64,000 nucleotides of DNA from positions 62,001-126,000 of the forward strand of contig NZ_BMTF01000009.1 of the NCBI RefSeq assembly GCF_014649535.1, given 5' to 3'. Source of the stretch: Streptomyces gelaticus (lineage in GTDB: Bacteria; Actinomycetota; Actinomycetes; Streptomycetales; Streptomycetaceae). This document shows, one piece after another, positions 61,711 to 64,000 of the stretch. Made by a program: the position numbers and the translations under genes. The notes under the pieces are model-generated. The model saw nothing but the letters and a program-made list of their open reading frames with translations, did no database searches and was not told the origin of the DNA. The number at the start of each line of letters is the position of its first letter. Position 1 is the stretch's first letter.

Positions 61711-62556
61711 GTGCCCGACAACGTCCAAGACCCCGGCACCGACCGCGGCGACCGTGCCGCGCTGCGCGCCGACTGCGCGAACTGTTTCGGGCTGTGCTGT
61801 GTGGCGCTGACCCTGACACGGTCCGCGGACTTCGCGATCGACAAGGACGCCGGGAAGCCCTGCCGGAACCTCCAGGAGGACTTCCGCTGCGGCATCCACA
61901 CGGAGCTGCGGACGCAGGGCTTCCCCGGCTGCACCGTGTACGACTGCTTCGGGGCGGGCCAGAAGGTCTCCGGCGAGACCTTCCACGGACAGGACTGGCG
62001 CCGGGCCCCACGGACCGCCGGGCAGATGTTCCAGGTGTTCCCCGTCATGCGGCAGCTCCATGAACTCCTCTGGTACCTCACGGAAGCGCTGTCCCTGGAA
62101 CCGGCGCGGCCACTCCACGCCGAGATCCGGCGCACCCTCGACGAGACGGAACGCCTCACCCACCTCCCGGCCGACGCGTTCGTGGACCTGGACGTGGCCG
62201 GCCACCGCGACGTCGTGGCCGAACTGCTGCTCCGTACCAGCGAACTCGTACGTGCGACGGTGCCGCGCAAGAAGAAGCGTGACCGTCGCGGCGCCGACCT
62301 CATCGGAGCCAGGCTCAAGGGCGCCGATCTGCGGGGCGCCGACCTGCGCGGCGCGTATCTGATCGCGGCGGACCTCACCGGTGCCGACCTGCGTCTGGCC
62401 GACCTGATCGGCGCCGACTTCCGGGACGCGAACCTGTCCGGCGCCGACCTCACCGGAAGCCTCTTCCTCACCCAGGCCCAGCTCAACGCAGCCCGCGGCG
62501 ACACGGTGACGAAACTCCCGCCGGCACTCGGCCGTCCCACGCACTGGGTCCGGTGA
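61711..62556 (+). CDS. YkgJ-like cysteine-cluster protein with pentapeptide repeats
   Basis: 281 residues from GTG 61711, with GAGGA about 10 bases upstream. The N-terminal part has a cysteine cluster: CANCFGLCC, then KPCRNLQEDFRCGIHTEL and GCTVYDCFG, resembling the YkgJ-type metal-chelating motif. A central helical region follows (about 105-185). From about residue 190 to 250 there are roughly 12 pentapeptide repeats of the form A(D/N)LXX (GADLIGARLKGADLRGADLR and on), forming a right-handed beta-helix. The combination of a metal-binding N-terminus and a repeat helix is unusual. Function unknown; some pentapeptide-repeat proteins mimic DNA and bind gyrase. Confidence 0.8.
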   Translation: MPDNVQDPGTDRGDRAALRADCANCFGLCCVALTLTRSADFAIDKDAGKPCRNLQEDFRCGIHTELRTQGFPGCTVYDCFGAGQKVSGETFHGQDWRRAPRTAGQMFQVFPVMRQLHELLWYLTEALSLEPARPLHAEIRRTLDETERLTHLPADAFVDLDVAGHRDVVAELLLRTSELVRATVPRKKKRDRRGADLIGARLKGADLRGADLRGAYLIAADLTGADLRLADLIGADFRDANLSGADLTGSLFLTQAQLNAARGDTVTKLPPALGRPTHWVR

Positions 62557-62738
62557 ACCGCGGCCCGGGGACAGCAACCGACCGGCGACCCGGGCCGCGC
62601 CGCCGAGGGCCGCGAACTCGTTCCCGCCGTACCGGATCCAATCGGCCGGTGGGGCCGGGCACTGTGGACGTGTCCGGTTCGTTGCACAGTGCGGCGTACC
62701 CGGAACGCCGCAGACGACCGGACCGAGGAGTCGCGCAC

Positions 62739-64000
62739 ATGCCCAGCAGTACCGACCGCAGCCGCACCGAGACGAGCCGCACGGACGGGAGCCGCACCCG
62801 TCTGGTCGAGCGCCTCATGGAGCAGTTCCCGCACGTGCCCCGGGAAGCTGTCATCAAGGAGGATCTGCTGCGCGGCGGCGTGGCGTTCGACGAGTCCGCC
62901 CTCAGTGACAACGAGGGCGGTGACGTCAAGCCGAAGTCCTACTTCATCTTCTCTTTCGACCACGGCACCCTCCCCGAGCTCGGCGCGGCCGCACTCCGCC
63001 GTCCGCCGGAGGAGATCGTCCTCACCGGCGGTCCGTACGACCTGCGCAGGACCGTCGTGTCCGTCCGGGTCAACCCCGCGTCCCCCTACCGCGTGGCGGC
63101 CGACGAAGACGGTGTGCTCGGGCTGTATCTCGACGGCCGGCGGATCTCTGACGTGGGGTTGCCGCCCATGCCGGACTATTACCGGCACACACTGGAGAAC
63201 GGCAAGTCCGTGATGGAGGTCGCCCCCACCATCCAATGGGGATATCTCGTCTACCTGACCGTCTTCCGGGTCTGCCAGTACTTCGGCGCGAAGGAGGAGT
63301 GCCAGTACTGCGACATCAACCACAACTGGCGCCAGCACAAGGCGGCGGGACGCCCGTACACAGGGGTGAAGCCGGTCGAGGAGGTCCTGGAGGCGCTCGC
63401 CATCATCGACAAGTACGACACGGCGAAGACCTCCACCGCCTACACCCTCACCGGCGGGGCCATCACCTCCCACATCGGCGGCCGCGACGAAGCCGATTTC
63501 TACGGGCAGTACGCCAAGGCCATCGAGGAGCGATTCCCAGGCCGCTGGATCGGCAAGGTCGTCGCCCAGGCCCTGCCCAAGGCCGACGTACAGCGGTTCC
63601 ACGACTACGGCGTGCAGATCTACCACCCCAACTACGAGGTGTGGGACCGTCGGCTGTTCGAGCTCTACTGCCCCGGCAAGGAGCGCTATGTGGGCCGCGA
63701 CGAGTGGCACCGCCGCATCCTGGACTCCGCGGAGGTCTTCGGCGCTCGCAACGTCATCCCCAACTTCGTGGCCGGTGTGGAGATGGCCGAGCCCTTCGGC
63801 TTCACCTCCGTGGACGAGGCCATCGCATCGACCACAGAGGGCCTGCGGTTCTTCATGTCGCACGGCATCACCCCGAGGTTCACCACCTGGTGCCCGGAGC
63901 CCACCACCCCGCTCGGGAAGACCAACCCGGACGGAGCGCCGCTGGAGTACCACATCCGTCTGCTGGATTCCTACCGCGCGACCATGGAGGAGTACGGTCT
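62739..64000 (+). CDS. Radical SAM enzyme, 3' end outside window
   Basis: At least 420 residues; the reading frame runs off the end of the window. ATG 62739 follows GAGGAG eight bases upstream. The radical SAM cluster is C-X8-C-X2-C at residues 179, 188 and 191 (CQYFGAKEECQYC), a longer spacing than the classic C-X3-C-X2-C. Typical core features follow: YTLTGGAITSHIGG, a sulfur-rich barrel (WIGKVVAQALPKADVQ) and VIPNFVAGVEMAEPFGF. The N-terminal 30 residues carry three RT-rich repeats (DRSRTET, SRTDGSRT). It is probably a peptide or small-molecule modifying radical SAM; the substrate cannot be told. Confidence 0.82.
   Translation, partial: MPSSTDRSRTETSRTDGSRTRLVERLMEQFPHVPREAVIKEDLLRGGVAFDESALSDNEGGDVKPKSYFIFSFDHGTLPELGAAALRRPPEEIVLTGGPYDLRRTVVSVRVNPASPYRVAADEDGVLGLYLDGRRISDVGLPPMPDYYRHTLENGKSVMEVAPTIQWGYLVYLTVFRVCQYFGAKEECQYCDINHNWRQHKAAGRPYTGVKPVEEVLEALAIIDKYDTAKTSTAYTLTGGAITSHIGGRDEADFYGQYAKAIEERFPGRWIGKVVAQALPKADVQRFHDYGVQIYHPNYEVWDRRLFELYCPGKERYVGRDEWHRRILDSAEVFGARNVIPNFVAGVEMAEPFGFTSVDEAIASTTEGLRFFMSHGITPRFTTWCPEPTTPLGKTNPDGAPLEYHIRLLDSYRATMEEYG

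Noticed and set aside
61531..62577. Extending the hypothetical gene at 61039 to a 512-codon frame
   Set aside because: The extension would run antisense through the pentapeptide-repeat gene and gives sequence mirroring its repeats; the ATG at 61530 has a good ribosome binding site.

Overview
The window is high-GC actinobacterial DNA and almost certainly Streptomyces. Pointers are the strong G/C bias at third codon positions, GTG/TTG starts with purine-rich ribosome binding sites, SpoIIE-type PP2C phosphatases, a Roadblock/LC7 protein, a TerD protein, an orphan TatA, an ECF sigma/zinc-finger anti-sigma pair, an FHA-FtsK type VII secretion ATPase and several Streptomyces-typical orphan families. 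I saw no rRNA, tRNA or CRISPR array.

Layout. 0-2 kb: the 3' end of a membrane protein, then a graveyard of P450-like, ABC-transporter and GH3 glycosidase scraps. 2-7 kb: a two-subunit CoA-transferase, a secreted PHA depolymerase/esterase and a membrane PP2C phosphatase. 7.2-7.9 kb: a dead IS3-type transposase. 7.9-27.2 kb: the most interesting block (below). 27.3-27.8 kb: an IS5-type transposase tail joined to a probable group II intron scrap. 27.8-31.4 kb: aldehyde dehydrogenase, its GAF-domain regulator and a secreted amidase. 31.4-32.2 kb: rearranged acetamidase and permease remnants. 32.6-44.6 kb: SWIM/SNF2 pair, fatty-acid desaturase, small hypotheticals, MpaB-like oxygenase, methyltransferase, TerD, TatA and an LCP ligase. 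44.8-54 kb: ArsR/MgtA-type P-ATPase, Roadblock protein, a Streptomyces orphan, GNAT, a large PAS-GAF-PP2C phosphatase and a crotonase-fold hydrolase. 54-60.5 kb: a four-gene L-rhamnose operon. 60.7-64 kb: two small hypotheticals, a YkgJ-like/pentapeptide-repeat protein and a radical SAM enzyme cut by the window end.

Main result. The 8-27 kb block looks like one co-regulated cell-surface/type VII secretion system. It holds a LysM-like membrane protein, a 2029-residue repeat protein with a T7SS-type N-terminus, two WXG100-like proteins, an FHA-FtsK ATPase of EssC/EccC type, an unknown 208-residue partner, two Yx(F/W/Y)xxD lipoproteins, a double-CHRD secreted protein, a DUF1996 protein, and an ECF sigma factor with its membrane anti-sigma factor. 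Reading both strands I found the same promoter-like signature, TGAACCN-N15-CGT(G/T), with exactly 15 bases of spacing in front of eight transcription units in this block, including the sigma factor itself. Two of the sites are divergent and share a perfect inverted repeat of -35 boxes. This defines a likely autoregulated ECF regulon whose members include the secretion ATPase locus and its candidate substrates. The block is flanked on both sides by decayed transposon scraps.
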